From assembly GCA_002335385.1 (NCBI GenBank), contig DCVK01000071.1, positions 1-64,000 of the forward strand: a DNA stretch of 64,000 nt, read 5' to 3'. The position numbers were made by a program, and so were the translations under genes. Of the stretch, positions 33,887 through 41,639 are shown piece by piece (within the stretch, counting starts at the first letter, position 1; each line of letters starts with the position of its first letter). A model generated the notes under the pieces. The model saw nothing but the letters and a program-made list of their open reading frames with translations. It did not search any database and was not told the DNA's origin. This DNA is from Candidatus Aminicenantes bacterium UBA2190 (GTDB lineage Bacteria > Acidobacteriota > Aminicenantia > UBA2199).

Positions 33887-34009
33887 GGATCACCTTTTTT
33901 GTTGGATTTCGGGAGTTCCTTGAATTGAATCTTCGTACGTTTCCGATCAAAGCCGTCTGGACATGCTTTTTCTATTTCTCCAAGAAATGACCGTGCCGGG
34001 GATGGCATG

Positions 34010-34414
34010 TTAAAGCCCCTTCAGCAATTCCATTTGGACGTTCAGAGGCCGGGCCAGGGTTTGGAAATGATTGTCCAGGGTAAGCACGGTCAGGCCGTGC
34101 GCCTTGGCCAGGGCGGCGATGAGCAGGTCGGAGAGGGGCATGTTGAACCCTTTTTTGCGCATGGAGGCCCCCATTTTCCCCGCCATCGCGAATATGTCAC
34201 GGGTTGCTTCCAGGAAGGGCAATCCGAGGAAGGATTCTTCAAGAAAATCCTGATCCTTTTCATTGTGAATCCCGGTCAACAACTCCGCCAATATGATCCC
34301 CGAAACAACGGCACGGTTCTCGTCGAGAAGCTTTTCCAGCCGTTTTTTTATTGCCGTTTTTTCCCCGCGCAGGAATTCAACCCAGACCGAGGTGTCGACC
34401 AGGTATTCACTCAC
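34010..34414 (-). CDS. vapC: VapC-type PIN-domain ribonuclease toxin
   Basis: 134 aa, standard VapC size. PIN-domain acidic residues are visible in YLVDTSVWVEF (Asp), ISGIILAEL-like SGIILAELLTG (Glu), PLSDLLIAALA (Asp) and LTLDNHF (Asp). VapC toxins cut tRNA or rRNA until bound by VapB. The GTG start at 34414 lies inside the last codons of vapB (8-base overlap) with GGAG upstream, so translation is coupled. The frame is open further upstream but without conservation. Confidence 0.87.
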   Translation of the reverse strand: MSEYLVDTSVWVEFLRGEKTAIKKRLEKLLDENRAVVSGIILAELLTGIHNEKDQDFLEESFLGLPFLEATRDIFAMAGKMGASMRKKGFNMPLSDLLIAALAKAHGLTVLTLDNHFQTLARPLNVQMELLKGL

Positions 34415-34610
34415 CCAGTTCTCTCCGCCGGAGTTCCCGCACGTCCACATCGACGGCGATCTTACCCCAAGCTCCCTTCAGCTTCTGCCGCCGCAGCCGG
34501 TCCAGCATCTCGCGCAGGGCTTTGTCGATGATCTCCGTCTTGCTCTTCACCCCGGACAGCCGCGCGATCTCGCGCAGCTTGTCCTCGGCGATGTTGAGCG
34601 TGGTCCTCAT
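34407..34610 (-). CDS. vapB: VapB-type antitoxin (ribbon-helix-helix)
   Basis: 67 aa. N-terminal MRTTLNIAEDKLREIARLSGVKSKTE (split) is a ribbon-helix-helix DNA-binding start of the VapB/DUF2191 kind; the C-terminal tail should wrap the toxin. Start ATG 34610 has GGAG six bases upstream. It probably represses its own promoter: a TGCA-centred palindrome covers the -10 box. Confidence 0.85.
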   Translation of the reverse strand: MRTTLNIAEDKLREIARLSGVKSKTEIIDKALREMLDRLRRQKLKGAWGKIAVDVDVRELRRRELGE

Positions 34611-34624
34611 CTGCATCTCCAATC

Positions 34625-34657
34625 TGCATTATAAGTGCATATAAAATGAAATGTCAA
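34625..34657 (-). promoter_or_regulatory. Near-consensus promoter and likely VapB operator
   Basis: Minus strand: TTGACA (34657-34652), 18-base spacer, TATAAT (34633-34628): both hexamers perfect. A palindrome, TGCATTATAAGTGCA (34625-34639), overlaps the -10 box, as expected for autoregulation. Confidence 0.8.
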
Positions 34658-34700
34658 TACATGGAAGAATGGGGGTGATTGCGATTTGCTTCCAAAGCAG

Positions 34701-34776
34701 GGGAGGGTTTTAAGCCCTCCCGTTTGTCAATTCATTGATTGTATTAAAAAGAAAGGGCAGGCACGGGGGCCTGCCC
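34701..34776 (+). repeat. Two G/C-rich palindromes
   Basis: GGGAGGG-ttttaag-CCCTCCC (34701-34721) and GGGCAGGC-ACGGGG-GCCTGCCC (34755-34776) followed by CTAC. The second resembles the short GTAGGGGC-type palindromes scattered in many bacterial genomes. Possible terminators for flanking transcripts; neither has a T-run. Confidence 0.55.
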
Positions 34777-34804
34777 CTACAAAACGCCTTAAACTGATTT
34801 CTTT

Positions 34805-34872
34805 GCCGTCGGCCGTAAACCGTCCGCCGTCAGCCGAGCCATTTAACGTCGAACAGCGAACGTCGAACAAAG
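34805..34872 (+). repeat. Two heptamer arrays before the AOR stop
   Basis: GCCGTCG, GCCGTAA, ACCGTCC, GCCGTCA, GCCGAGC (34805-34839) and AACGTCG, AACAGCG, AACGTCG, AACAAAG (34845-34872). The first uses the same words as the arrays near 14.9 kb and 49 kb. Confidence 0.7.
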
Positions 34873-34887
34873 AACCTCGGTCTTGCC

Positions 34888-37062
34888 TTACAGGTGCTTC
34901 CTGACCAGCTCGATGACCTCGGGCAGGTCCATGCCGATCTCCTTCAGGTGCTCGACCGTGGGCACGCCCTCGGGGGACCAGCCGCGGCGCTTGAAGACGG
35001 CGTCGATCAGGCTCTCGTATTGCGCCTCGCGGTACTGGCGCAGCAGCGTGATCTTCTCCTCGGTGCTCTTGCCCGTTGGGTCGATGTTCTGCTTTTCCTT
35101 CAGCGCCTTGTCGTAGCGCTCGGCGCGCGACTCGTATTCCTCGACCGTGACCGGGCCCATGGCGCGGTAGGGGGGATAATCCTCAACGCGCTTGCCGTGG
35201 CCCATCTTCAGGTTGAAGACGCGCTGGAAGTTGTAGACGCGCTCCGACTGGCGGATGAGCTCCTCCTTGTCGATCTTCTCGCCGGTGATGGCGTTGTAGA
35301 TGTCGACGTAGTTCTGCACGTGCTCGGGCACCTTGTTGGGTTCCGGGTACTTGGCGTTGTCGGCCGGTTCGATGTCGTTCCAGGGCAGCTTGCACAGCCC
35401 CATCAGCCCGAACCAGGTGCGGAACATGGGGAAGTAATGCAGCGCCTCGGCCTTCTTCTCGAAGGTGGGGATCTGGTTGTTGACCATGTCCATGAAGATC
35501 AGCCAGGCCTCGTCGTGCTGCGGACCCTTGTTGGTCAGGTAGTAGCCGCCCTGCTGGGCCAGCGATTCCTTGGACTGGTATTCCGATTGTTCCAGCCCCT
35601 TGCCGTGCATGCCGATGTCCTTGAGGAACCGGGCGTCGGCGCCGTATTCCCTGGCGAAGTACTCCTGCATGAACTTGATGCCCTTGCCGGCGATCAGGCC
35701 GAACTTCTCGCCGCGGGCGATCTGGTGCATCATCTCCAGCGCCGCTTCCCAGTTGCCCCAGGTCATCTCCAGGCCGCCGCAGCGCTCGCTGTTCAGGATG
35801 CCGTTCTCATAGCAGTCCATGACGAAGCCGGTGATGGTGCCGAAGGAAATGGTGTCCAGGCCGTAGGTATCGCAGTAGAAATTGATCTCGACGACGGCCT
35901 TGGGGTCGAAGATGGCCGGGTTGGAGCCGCAGCCGCCGACCGTCTCGTACTCGGGGCCGTCGACCAGCACCTTGTGGCCCTTGTAGGGTCCGGTGCGCAG
36001 CTCGAAGTTGTCGATGCCGTGGGCGCAGGACATGGTGCAGCCGAACCAGCAGCCGTCGGGGACGTTCTGGGTGAACATCTCCTTCCATACCCAGGAGGCG
36101 AGGTTCTTGGCGTCGGGGTGGCTGCCGAAGCGGAAGTTCTTGGTGGGCAGCAGGTCGTAGTCGTTCATGATCTCGACCAGGTGGGCGGTGCCGATGGTGC
36201 GCATCTGGCACTGCTTTTCGTCGTGGGCGATGATCTCCTTGTGCAGCTTCAAGCCCGTTTTTTGCAGGGTCTCCATGTCGACGGGGTTGTTGGACTTGCC
36301 GGTGAGGCCCGAATACTTGACCACCATGGCCTTGATCTTCTTATTGCGGAACACCGTGCCGATGCCGCCGCGTCCCGCCTGCTTCAACCGGGGCAGCTTG
36401 CGGCGCTTGTCCCAGTAAGAGAAGTTCAGGCAGCCGATCCAGGCGTGCTCCGAGCCGCGGCCGGCGGAGACCACCGATATGTGCTGCTTCTCGCGCTCGC
36501 TGGCGGCGAACATCTCGTGCAGCTGCTCGGCCACCACGTGCGAGTCGGTCGCCTCCAGCGGCGCCTCCATGATCTGGACCTTGCCCTGGTTGCCGTCGAT
36601 GTAGATCAGAACGTCGCGGTCGGCCTTGCCCTGGATCTCCATGGCGTCGAAACCGGAGAACTTCAGGTAGGGGCCGAAGTGGCCGCCGACGTTGCTGTCG
36701 ATGGGGATGCCGGTCTGGGGCGAGATGGTGGTGACCAGCGACTTTCCCGAGCCCGGGTAATTGGTGTTGCCGGCGATGGGGCCGGTGGCGATGCAGATCT
36801 CGTTCTCGGGCGAGTCCCAGCGCGTGTCGCCGCTGACCGCGTCCCACAGCAGCTTGAGGTCATAGCCCTTGCCGCCGATGAACTTTTTCTTCATCAGCGC
36901 CGGCACCGGTTTCTCCTTGATCTCCAGGGTGGCCAGGTTGATGTACAGGGTGCGGTCGTTGTAGCCCTTGACCACCGGCTTCAGCTCGTAGGTGAATTCC
37001 TTCAGGACCTTGTGGGCCTGTCTGATCTTTTCGATGTCGTGCTTGGCTTCATTGGCGCTCAT
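34888..37062 (-). CDS. Tungsten/molybdenum aldehyde ferredoxin oxidoreductase family protein
   Basis: 724 aa, about 100 longer than typical AORs. These enzymes use a bis-pterin W/Mo cofactor and one [4Fe-4S] cluster to oxidise aldehydes to acids with ferredoxin. N-terminal pterin-binding fold with KFIGGKGYDLKLLWD (about 62-76); cluster ligands in the middle read GCWFGCTMSCAHG (about 337-350), CX3CX3C rather than the CX2CX3C of characterised AORs, with the fourth Cys in GLCKLPW (about 556). Start ATG 37062 has GGAGG seven bases upstream. Last gene of mobB - 54-aa - polyferredoxin - AOR; the substrate cannot be inferred. Confidence 0.88.
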   Translation of the reverse strand: MSANEAKHDIEKIRQAHKVLKEFTYELKPVVKGYNDRTLYINLATLEIKEKPVPALMKKKFIGGKGYDLKLLWDAVSGDTRWDSPENEICIATGPIAGNTNYPGSGKSLVTTISPQTGIPIDSNVGGHFGPYLKFSGFDAMEIQGKADRDVLIYIDGNQGKVQIMEAPLEATDSHVVAEQLHEMFAASEREKQHISVVSAGRGSEHAWIGCLNFSYWDKRRKLPRLKQAGRGGIGTVFRNKKIKAMVVKYSGLTGKSNNPVDMETLQKTGLKLHKEIIAHDEKQCQMRTIGTAHLVEIMNDYDLLPTKNFRFGSHPDAKNLASWVWKEMFTQNVPDGCWFGCTMSCAHGIDNFELRTGPYKGHKVLVDGPEYETVGGCGSNPAIFDPKAVVEINFYCDTYGLDTISFGTITGFVMDCYENGILNSERCGGLEMTWGNWEAALEMMHQIARGEKFGLIAGKGIKFMQEYFAREYGADARFLKDIGMHGKGLEQSEYQSKESLAQQGGYYLTNKGPQHDEAWLIFMDMVNNQIPTFEKKAEALHYFPMFRTWFGLMGLCKLPWNDIEPADNAKYPEPNKVPEHVQNYVDIYNAITGEKIDKEELIRQSERVYNFQRVFNLKMGHGKRVEDYPPYRAMGPVTVEEYESRAERYDKALKEKQNIDPTGKSTEEKITLLRQYREAQYESLIDAVFKRRGWSPEGVPTVEHLKEIGMDLPEVIELVRKHL

Positions 37063-37064
37063 GT

Positions 37065-37457
37065 TCAGTCCTCCTTGACTTCGATCTTCAGGGCCCCGGT
37101 CGGGCACTCCTTGGCGCAGGCGTCGCAGGCGATGCACTTGAAGGGCACCAGCCCGCCGCGCCAGGTCATCATGGTGTCGGTGGGACAGGCGGCAACGCAG
37201 GCCAGACAGTTGATGCACAGGGCACGGTTGATCAGGACCACGCCCAGCCTGTTGACCGAGATGGCCTGGGTGGGGCATTCGGCGATGCAAGCCCGGCACT
37301 GGTCGCAGGCGCTCAGGGTGTAGGAGCCGTCGGCGGCCGGGGTGACCCGGATGGCCGATTTTTCCGGGTTGTCCTCCTTGAAGTAGAGCTTCGAGCATAC
37401 GCTCATGCAGGCGTTGCAGCCGATGCACGCCTCGGCGATGGTCTTGAGATATTTCAT
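37065..37457 (-). CDS. Polyferredoxin with four [4Fe-4S] motifs, AOR electron-transfer subunit
   Basis: 130 aa with sixteen Cys in four CX2CX2CX3C motifs: CIGCNACMSVC (C11 on), CDQCRACIAEC, CINCLACVAAC and CIACDACAKEC. No signal peptide, so cytoplasmic. It ends two bases before the AOR ATG and should take electrons from the oxidoreductase. Similar AOR-ferredoxin pairs occur in several anaerobes; here the redox chain contains four clusters. Confidence 0.9.
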   Translation of the reverse strand: MKYLKTIAEACIGCNACMSVCSKLYFKEDNPEKSAIRVTPAADGSYTLSACDQCRACIAECPTQAISVNRLGVVLINRALCINCLACVAACPTDTMMTWRGGLVPFKCIACDACAKECPTGALKIEVKED

Positions 37458-37475
37458 GGTGTCGCGGCGACCTCC

Positions 37476-37640
37476 TTATTTTTTTCCGGGCTGAAGCGAG
37501 ATCTCGATCGTTTCCATGGGCTGGGGGATCTTGTCCAGGGCCTGTACCGCTCCCAGCACCAGGTTGACGAAGATCTTTTTCACGAAAGGGTTGAGGGCAA
37601 TGGTCCGGCCGTTGACCTTGAGTTCGATCTTAGTGTTCAT
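37476..37640 (-). CDS. Uncharacterised 54-aa protein in the AOR operon
   Basis: 54 aa: starts MNTKIELKVNGRTIALNPFV and ends QPMETIEISLQPGKK. It has a strong ribosome site (GGAGG six bases upstream of the ATG), an 11-base overlap with mobB, and leads into the ribosome site of the polyferredoxin gene, so it is certainly placed as a gene of the operon. Predicted beta-hairpin with an amphipathic helix between (KKIFVNLVLGAVQALDKI). I know no family; it may be a small subunit or assembly factor of the oxidoreductase. Confidence 0.8.
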   Translation of the reverse strand: MNTKIELKVNGRTIALNPFVKKIFVNLVLGAVQALDKIPQPMETIEISLQPGKK

Positions 37641-38115
37641 GTCGTTCCTCCATGAATGCGGCGATGGCGGCGATCTGATCGGGATGGAAACGCGGCCGGC
37701 CCGGGAGACCGCCGGAAACGCCGACCAGGGCCGCCAGTTCTTCCGGCCCGGTCTTCAGGGCGTTCCCCTGGCGCGGGCCTTCGACCTCGATGATGGGAAT
37801 GCCCGGATGGGTCAGGCCTTCCAAAAGAACAATGTCATCCTGGCCGAGCCGCGACCCCAGTTCGGCCAGCAGCTCCCCCGGCTCGGCAAGGGGGGTCATG
37901 CGCAACAGCTCCTTCCCGGCCAGGAGATAAGCTTCCTTGGCCCCGGCCTGGAGGAAGCGGGCCGTGTCCTTGCCCTCGGGCTGAACGCCGTAGCCGGCGT
38001 GGGTGCTTTTGACGGCGATCACCCGCCGGCCTCGGGCCTTGAAATTTTCGATCAGGCGGGTGATGAGCGTGGTTTTGCCGCTGCCCGACCAGCCGACGAT
38101 CGAAAAAATCTTCAT
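37630..38115 (-). CDS. mobB: Molybdopterin-guanine dinucleotide biosynthesis protein MobB
   Basis: 161 aa. GTP-binding P-loop GWSGSGKTT at residues 8-16, IAVKSTHAGYGVQPEGKDT as in MobB proteins, and VLLEGLTHPGIPIIEV. MobB assists conversion of molybdopterin to its guanine dinucleotide. AOR-family enzymes normally use the plain bis-pterin cofactor, so finding mobB as first gene of an AOR operon is of interest. Its ATG lies 8 bases after a -10 box without a Shine-Dalgarno: leaderless. Confidence 0.9.
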   Translation of the reverse strand: MKIFSIVGWSGSGKTTLITRLIENFKARGRRVIAVKSTHAGYGVQPEGKDTARFLQAGAKEAYLLAGKELLRMTPLAEPGELLAELGSRLGQDDIVLLEGLTHPGIPIIEVEGPRQGNALKTGPEELAALVGVSGGLPGRPRFHPDQIAAIAAFMEERHEH

Positions 38116-38123
38116 GGGGCATC

Positions 38124-38152
38124 ATCTTATTATAGATGCCCGCGCGAGTCAA
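38124..38152 (-). promoter_or_regulatory. Promoter giving a leaderless mobB-AOR operon transcript
   Basis: Minus strand: TTGACT (38152-38147), 17-base spacer, TAAGAT (38129-38124), then 8 bases to the ATG at 38115. Confidence 0.62.
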
Positions 38153-38219
38153 CCGCGGCAAGAACCGCCCGCGCGAGCGCCGGGGCGCGGACGGCAGCTT
38201 CCGGGCCTGCCCGGAAAAC

Positions 38220-38990
38220 TCAGTCCCGGCTATCCTTCATGCCCGGGTCGGGCCTTTTTACGCTGCCGATGCCGATGGCGAACACTCCGTCGCTGCGGTC
38301 TTCGGTCTTTTGCGCACCCAACACGGCGGGCTTGGCCGCGCGGGCCATGCCGGCGACCGGCTGCTCCTGCCACTGGATCTGGATGCTGTAGCTGTTTCCC
38401 GGGGGATAGGGAATGCCGTTCAGCAGCCGCGAGCCGACCTGCCAGGTGTAACGCAGGCTGGAGGCCGGCAGGTTCTCGGCGATGGCGCCCAGCGGCTGGT
38501 TGTCCTTGAACAGGGTCAGGCTGACGTAGCCTCCCGCCCCGGCGCACGACCAGCTGATGTCAAAAGCGCTGCCCTTCTCCAGCATCTCGCCGCCGTTGGG
38601 CGTCATCAGCGCCACGACGGAAGCAGGGGCGGCGATGGTGAAGGCCGAGTCGCTCAGGTCAAAGATGTCGTCGCCGTCGCGGATCTCGATGATGACGCGA
38701 TAATCCATCGCCGGCTTGGCGAAGGATCCGTCCATCTTCTGACCGGCCAGCCACGGCAGCGAGCCCTGGGAAACCGTGCTGTACGCGATCGGGCCGAAAT
38801 CGGTCGCCCCTTCCAGGGCGATGAGCACCTGCTCGTTTCCGCTGAATCCGGAATATGTCCAGCTGATCGCCAGCGGCGTGCCGCTGAGCAGGGTTTCGCC
38901 GCCGTTGGGAGCGATCAGTGTGATCTTCTTGGCATGGACGGCGCTCAGGCTGAATATCACCATCAGGGTGAAAAGAAATACCTTTTTCAT
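38220..38990 (-). CDS. Secreted Kre9/Knh1-like protein, two domains
   Basis: 256 aa. Signal peptide (1-20, ending VHA), then two Kre9-like beta domains starting ITLIAPNGGETLLSGTPLAISW and VALMTPNGGEMLEKGSAFDISW (split). Same family as the 534-aa protein at 30.8 kb and the adjacent gene at 39.0 kb. Start ATG 38990 follows GGAGG by 5 bases. The C-terminus is polar and charged, with no anchor. Role unknown; likely extracellular. Confidence 0.8.
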   Translation of the reverse strand: MKKVFLFTLMVIFSLSAVHAKKITLIAPNGGETLLSGTPLAISWTYSGFSGNEQVLIALEGATDFGPIAYSTVSQGSLPWLAGQKMDGSFAKPAMDYRVIIEIRDGDDIFDLSDSAFTIAAPASVVALMTPNGGEMLEKGSAFDISWSCAGAGGYVSLTLFKDNQPLGAIAENLPASSLRYTWQVGSRLLNGIPYPPGNSYSIQIQWQEQPVAGMARAAKPAVLGAQKTEDRSDGVFAIGIGSVKRPDPGMKDSRD

Positions 38991-39027
38991 TGTTTCCTCC
39001 TTTGCGGCAATTATATACAATTTCCCG

Positions 39028-39753
39028 TTACATATCTCGCAAAAAAATCAAGCGCACGGCTTTTGTCTGCAGCAGCAGCCCCCGGGCGTCGAACAGGCGC
39101 AGCTCAAAACGGCCTTGGGCATCCCTGGCCAGTGCCTGGAGCGGCCGGCTGATCCTGGTCAGGAGAAAGCTGTTCATCCGCTTCCTGCCGCCGAATTTCC
39201 CCAGATCGGCCACTTCCTTTTGCTCGGCGAACAGGGCGATGCGGTACACTCCGCGGCAGTTCCTGAAGTCGTCCAGCAACGCCCTCAGGTCGATGCGCAC
39301 GCACTCCGGGCATTCAGGCCAATGCGCGAGGTCGAGCTTGGTGACGGTGATCGCGGGGACGATCGGCGCCAGGATGGAAAAAGTGCCGTCGCTGGCGTCG
39401 GAGCCGTCGATCGCCTCCAGGTGGATCCTGTAGCCGGGCCCGGGAACGATCCAGGTGCCGTCGCTGAGCTTTCCCACCGCCTGCCATTTGAAAAAGCCCT
39501 GGCTCATCGGCACGCCGGCCGGGCTGATCTGTCCCGAATACCCCGGCCCGGAATGGATGGTGTTGGCTATTTCCACAATGACATGGGCGCTGCCGGCGCA
39601 ATTGCTGCAGTTCCATATGATCGTGTATTCCGTTCCCATCACGAGGTTTTCCCCGCCGTTGGGAGAGGATACGGCCGCCTGCGGAGGGGCGGCGGACAAG
39701 GCCGCTGCGGAGATGGCCGCGATCCACAGCCGCCAAATGGTTTTTTGTTTCAC
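39028..39753 (-). CDS. Secreted Kre9/Knh1-like protein, one domain plus unknown C-terminus
   Basis: 241 aa from GTG 39753 (AAGGAGG five bases upstream). Signal peptide (about 1-25, ending PQAA), one Kre9-like domain (VSSPNGGENLVMGTEYTIIW), then about 110 residues with a Cys pair (WPECPEC) and no family I recognise. 37 bases before the next paralog; probably cotranscribed with it. Confidence 0.78.
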   Translation of the reverse strand: MKQKTIWRLWIAAISAAALSAAPPQAAVSSPNGGENLVMGTEYTIIWNCSNCAGSAHVIVEIANTIHSGPGYSGQISPAGVPMSQGFFKWQAVGKLSDGTWIVPGPGYRIHLEAIDGSDASDGTFSILAPIVPAITVTKLDLAHWPECPECVRIDLRALLDDFRNCRGVYRIALFAEQKEVADLGKFGGRKRMNSFLLTRISRPLQALARDAQGRFELRLFDARGLLLQTKAVRLIFLRDM

Positions 39754-39825
39754 GGCATCCTCCTTGGAATTTCCGGATTCAGGCAAAGAATGTTTTTGAT
39801 CCGGGCATTTTTTCTGCCCATGGCG

Positions 39826-40752
39826 TCAATTCCCGTCCCAGCCGGCCAGTCGCGCCAGGAGCCACCACATGGCGCGGCCTTTGAGCACGCAGTTCAAGTT
39901 CTGCGAATGGGCGCATTCGGGGCAGTCGGCGGCCAGGCGGGCCAATTCGCTCCCCGGGTTGGCCGCGATCCAGTCCGCGGCCCAGTTGCGGTCGCGGGAG
40001 CCGTTGCCGTCGCTGTCGTAGTCGCAGTTGTCGTCGGCCATGCGTTCCATGTAATTGGCGTCGCCTCCCGGGGCGAAACTTTCGATGTCGGCGAAGTCGA
40101 AGAGGAATTTGCCGTTGGCGCGGCAAAAGGCGCGGATCTGTTCATTGCGGCGGTGCAGGTTGCCGTTGGCGCCGCCGCCGTCGAGATGGCCGGTCATATA
40201 GACGAATTGCACGCCCGGGTAGTCTCTCTCCAGGCCGTCCATGGCGTTGAGATAGGTGCCGATGCCGCCTTCGCTGCAGTCGCTCACCCCGCCGCACCAG
40301 GACCAGATGACCACGTTGCGGTCGTTGCCGGGACGGGAAAGCATCTCGACGGTGGCCGACCGCCAGCCCAGGTCGCCGTCATAGCCGAGATCGTCGGCAC
40401 CGCCTTCGTTGCCCCAGTAGTCGTTGAGGAACACCCCCGCCTGCAGCCCCCAGTCGGAATAGGTGAAATAAAAAGCGGAGCCGCTGCCGCCGCGAAAGGC
40501 CATCATGCCGCTGACCGGCTGGCTGCCGTGGGAGGTGTGGCCGTAGCCGATGCGCAGGCGGCTGCGCGCCTGCTCGATCCAGGTGGCCGGGATCTTGGCG
40601 CTATCGGTGCAGAGGTGGTCGATGACCCTGGACGCGGCCGGGAGCGGATCCGGATCCGGATCCTCCGCCGGCGGATCGTCCCGGGGCGCCGGGCTGCAGC
40701 CCGACAGCATGGCCAGGGCCAGAAGAGCGAGAACCCACCGTGCAGGATTCAT
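39826..40752 (-). CDS. Lipoprotein with SGNH-hydrolase-like motifs, uncharacterised
   Basis: 308 aa. Lipobox LSGC at residue 19, then a Pro/Asp-rich linker (about 24-38) typical of surface lipoproteins. The body has RIGYGHTSHGSQPVSGM, VVIWSWCGGVSDCSEGG, FVYMTGHLDGGGANGNL and LFDFADIESF, conserved-looking His/Ser/Asp patches that might form a hydrolase site; I cannot assign a family with certainty. GGAGG precedes the ATG by 6 bases. The gap to the next gene holds an inverted heptad repeat. Confidence 0.72.
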   Translation of the reverse strand: MNPARWVLALLALAMLSGCSPAPRDDPPAEDPDPDPLPAASRVIDHLCTDSAKIPATWIEQARSRLRIGYGHTSHGSQPVSGMMAFRGGSGSAFYFTYSDWGLQAGVFLNDYWGNEGGADDLGYDGDLGWRSATVEMLSRPGNDRNVVIWSWCGGVSDCSEGGIGTYLNAMDGLERDYPGVQFVYMTGHLDGGGANGNLHRRNEQIRAFCRANGKFLFDFADIESFAPGGDANYMERMADDNCDYDSDGNGSRDRNWAADWIAANPGSELARLAADCPECAHSQNLNCVLKGRAMWWLLARLAGWDGN

Positions 40753-40828
40753 GTCAACCTCCGAACGATTTTTCCTCTATTAGATATGGCGGAACGGCCG
40801 TTCATCTCATGAACCCAACGGGGAAACA

Positions 40829-40939
40829 GTGAAAAGTGAAAAGTGAATAGTGAAAAGTGAATAGTTAAAAGAAGCCGCATTGCAGCGAACCATTGCTTTC
40901 ATGTCATTGCTGTTTTACTTCTTATTTTTCACTTTTCAC
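40829..40939 (+). repeat. Inverted heptad repeat of GTGAAAA units
   Basis: Six units GTGAAAA/GTGAATA/GTTAAAA in 40829-40870, and the reverse form (TTTTCAC twice, preceded by CTTCTTAT) at about 40913-40939. They can pair as a long A/T-rich hairpin with a 40-base loop. Lies in the 257-base gap between divergent genes; the remainder (40753-40828) has no recognisable site. Confidence 0.75.
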
Positions 40940-40973
40940 CCGGGTCCTTCTATTTCAACTTCGCGCCTCCATG

Positions 40974-41002
40974 TTTACTATAGCCCGGAGTTCAACTATA
41001 AT
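40974..41002 (+). promoter_or_regulatory. Promoter giving a leaderless thpR operon transcript
   Basis: TTTACT (40974-40979), 17-base spacer, TATAAT (40997-41002), then 7 bases to ATG 41010. No Shine-Dalgarno. Confidence 0.68.
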
Positions 41003-41009
41003 GGCCCCG

Positions 41010-41639
41010 ATGAGAATATTCACGGGCATCGCTCTGGATGACGAGGTCAGAAGGAACGTCCTCAAGGAATTGCAGCCGTTCCAGAAGGCGGGCATTCCCA
41101 TGCGCTGGACCGACGAGCGCAACATCCACCTGACCTTGAAATTCATCGGCGAGGTGGCCGAGGCCGAGGCCGCGCGCGTGGGCGCGGTCCTGGAGGCGCT
41201 GCCCCCCGCTTCTTCCTTCCGCCTGCGCCTGCGCGGTTTCGGCAAGTTCCCCGCCGGGAACGGGTTGCACGTCCTCTGGGCCGGGGTGGAGGAGAGCCTG
41301 GAACTGCGGGCCCTGTTCGCCGTTGTCGAGGATGCCCTGGCGGCGCTGGGTATCCCCCGCGATACCCGTCCTTTCCATCCCCACGTCACCCTCGGCCGCA
41401 GTACGGACTCCCGGTCCGGCCGGCCCGGGACGTCGGGGCTCCAGCGGCCCCTCCAGCCGTCGGTGCGGGGCCGTACGGCCGGTCAAGAATCCAATGGCGT
41501 CATGCCGCTGTTGCGGGAGAAGGGCGACCTCTTCCTCGGCGAATGGGAAGCGGCCGCCCATCGGCTTTATTCCAGCCGCCTGACCCCCGCTGGCCCTTCC
41601 TATACCGTTCTAAAGGAGATCCCCCTTGTCGAGTCATGA
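41010..41639 (+). CDS. thpR: RNA 2',3'-cyclic phosphodiesterase (2'-5' RNA ligase family)
   Basis: 209 aa. Two HxTx motifs, HLTL (His40) and HVTL (about 123), form the active site; the start MRIFTGIAL is the family norm. Opens 2',3'-cyclic phosphates on RNA ends and has weak 2'-5' ligase activity. About 20 residues longer than usual in the segment after HPHVTLGR, where Ser/Arg/Gly-rich sequence is inserted before the conserved end LYSSRLTPAGPSY. Leaderless start at 41010, 7 bases after the -10 box; an ATG at 41001 overlaps that box. First gene of the thpR-plsY-gpsA-cyclase-TPR operon. Confidence 0.87.
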   Translation: MRIFTGIALDDEVRRNVLKELQPFQKAGIPMRWTDERNIHLTLKFIGEVAEAEAARVGAVLEALPPASSFRLRLRGFGKFPAGNGLHVLWAGVEESLELRALFAVVEDALAALGIPRDTRPFHPHVTLGRSTDSRSGRPGTSGLQRPLQPSVRGRTAGQESNGVMPLLREKGDLFLGEWEAAAHRLYSSRLTPAGPSYTVLKEIPLVES

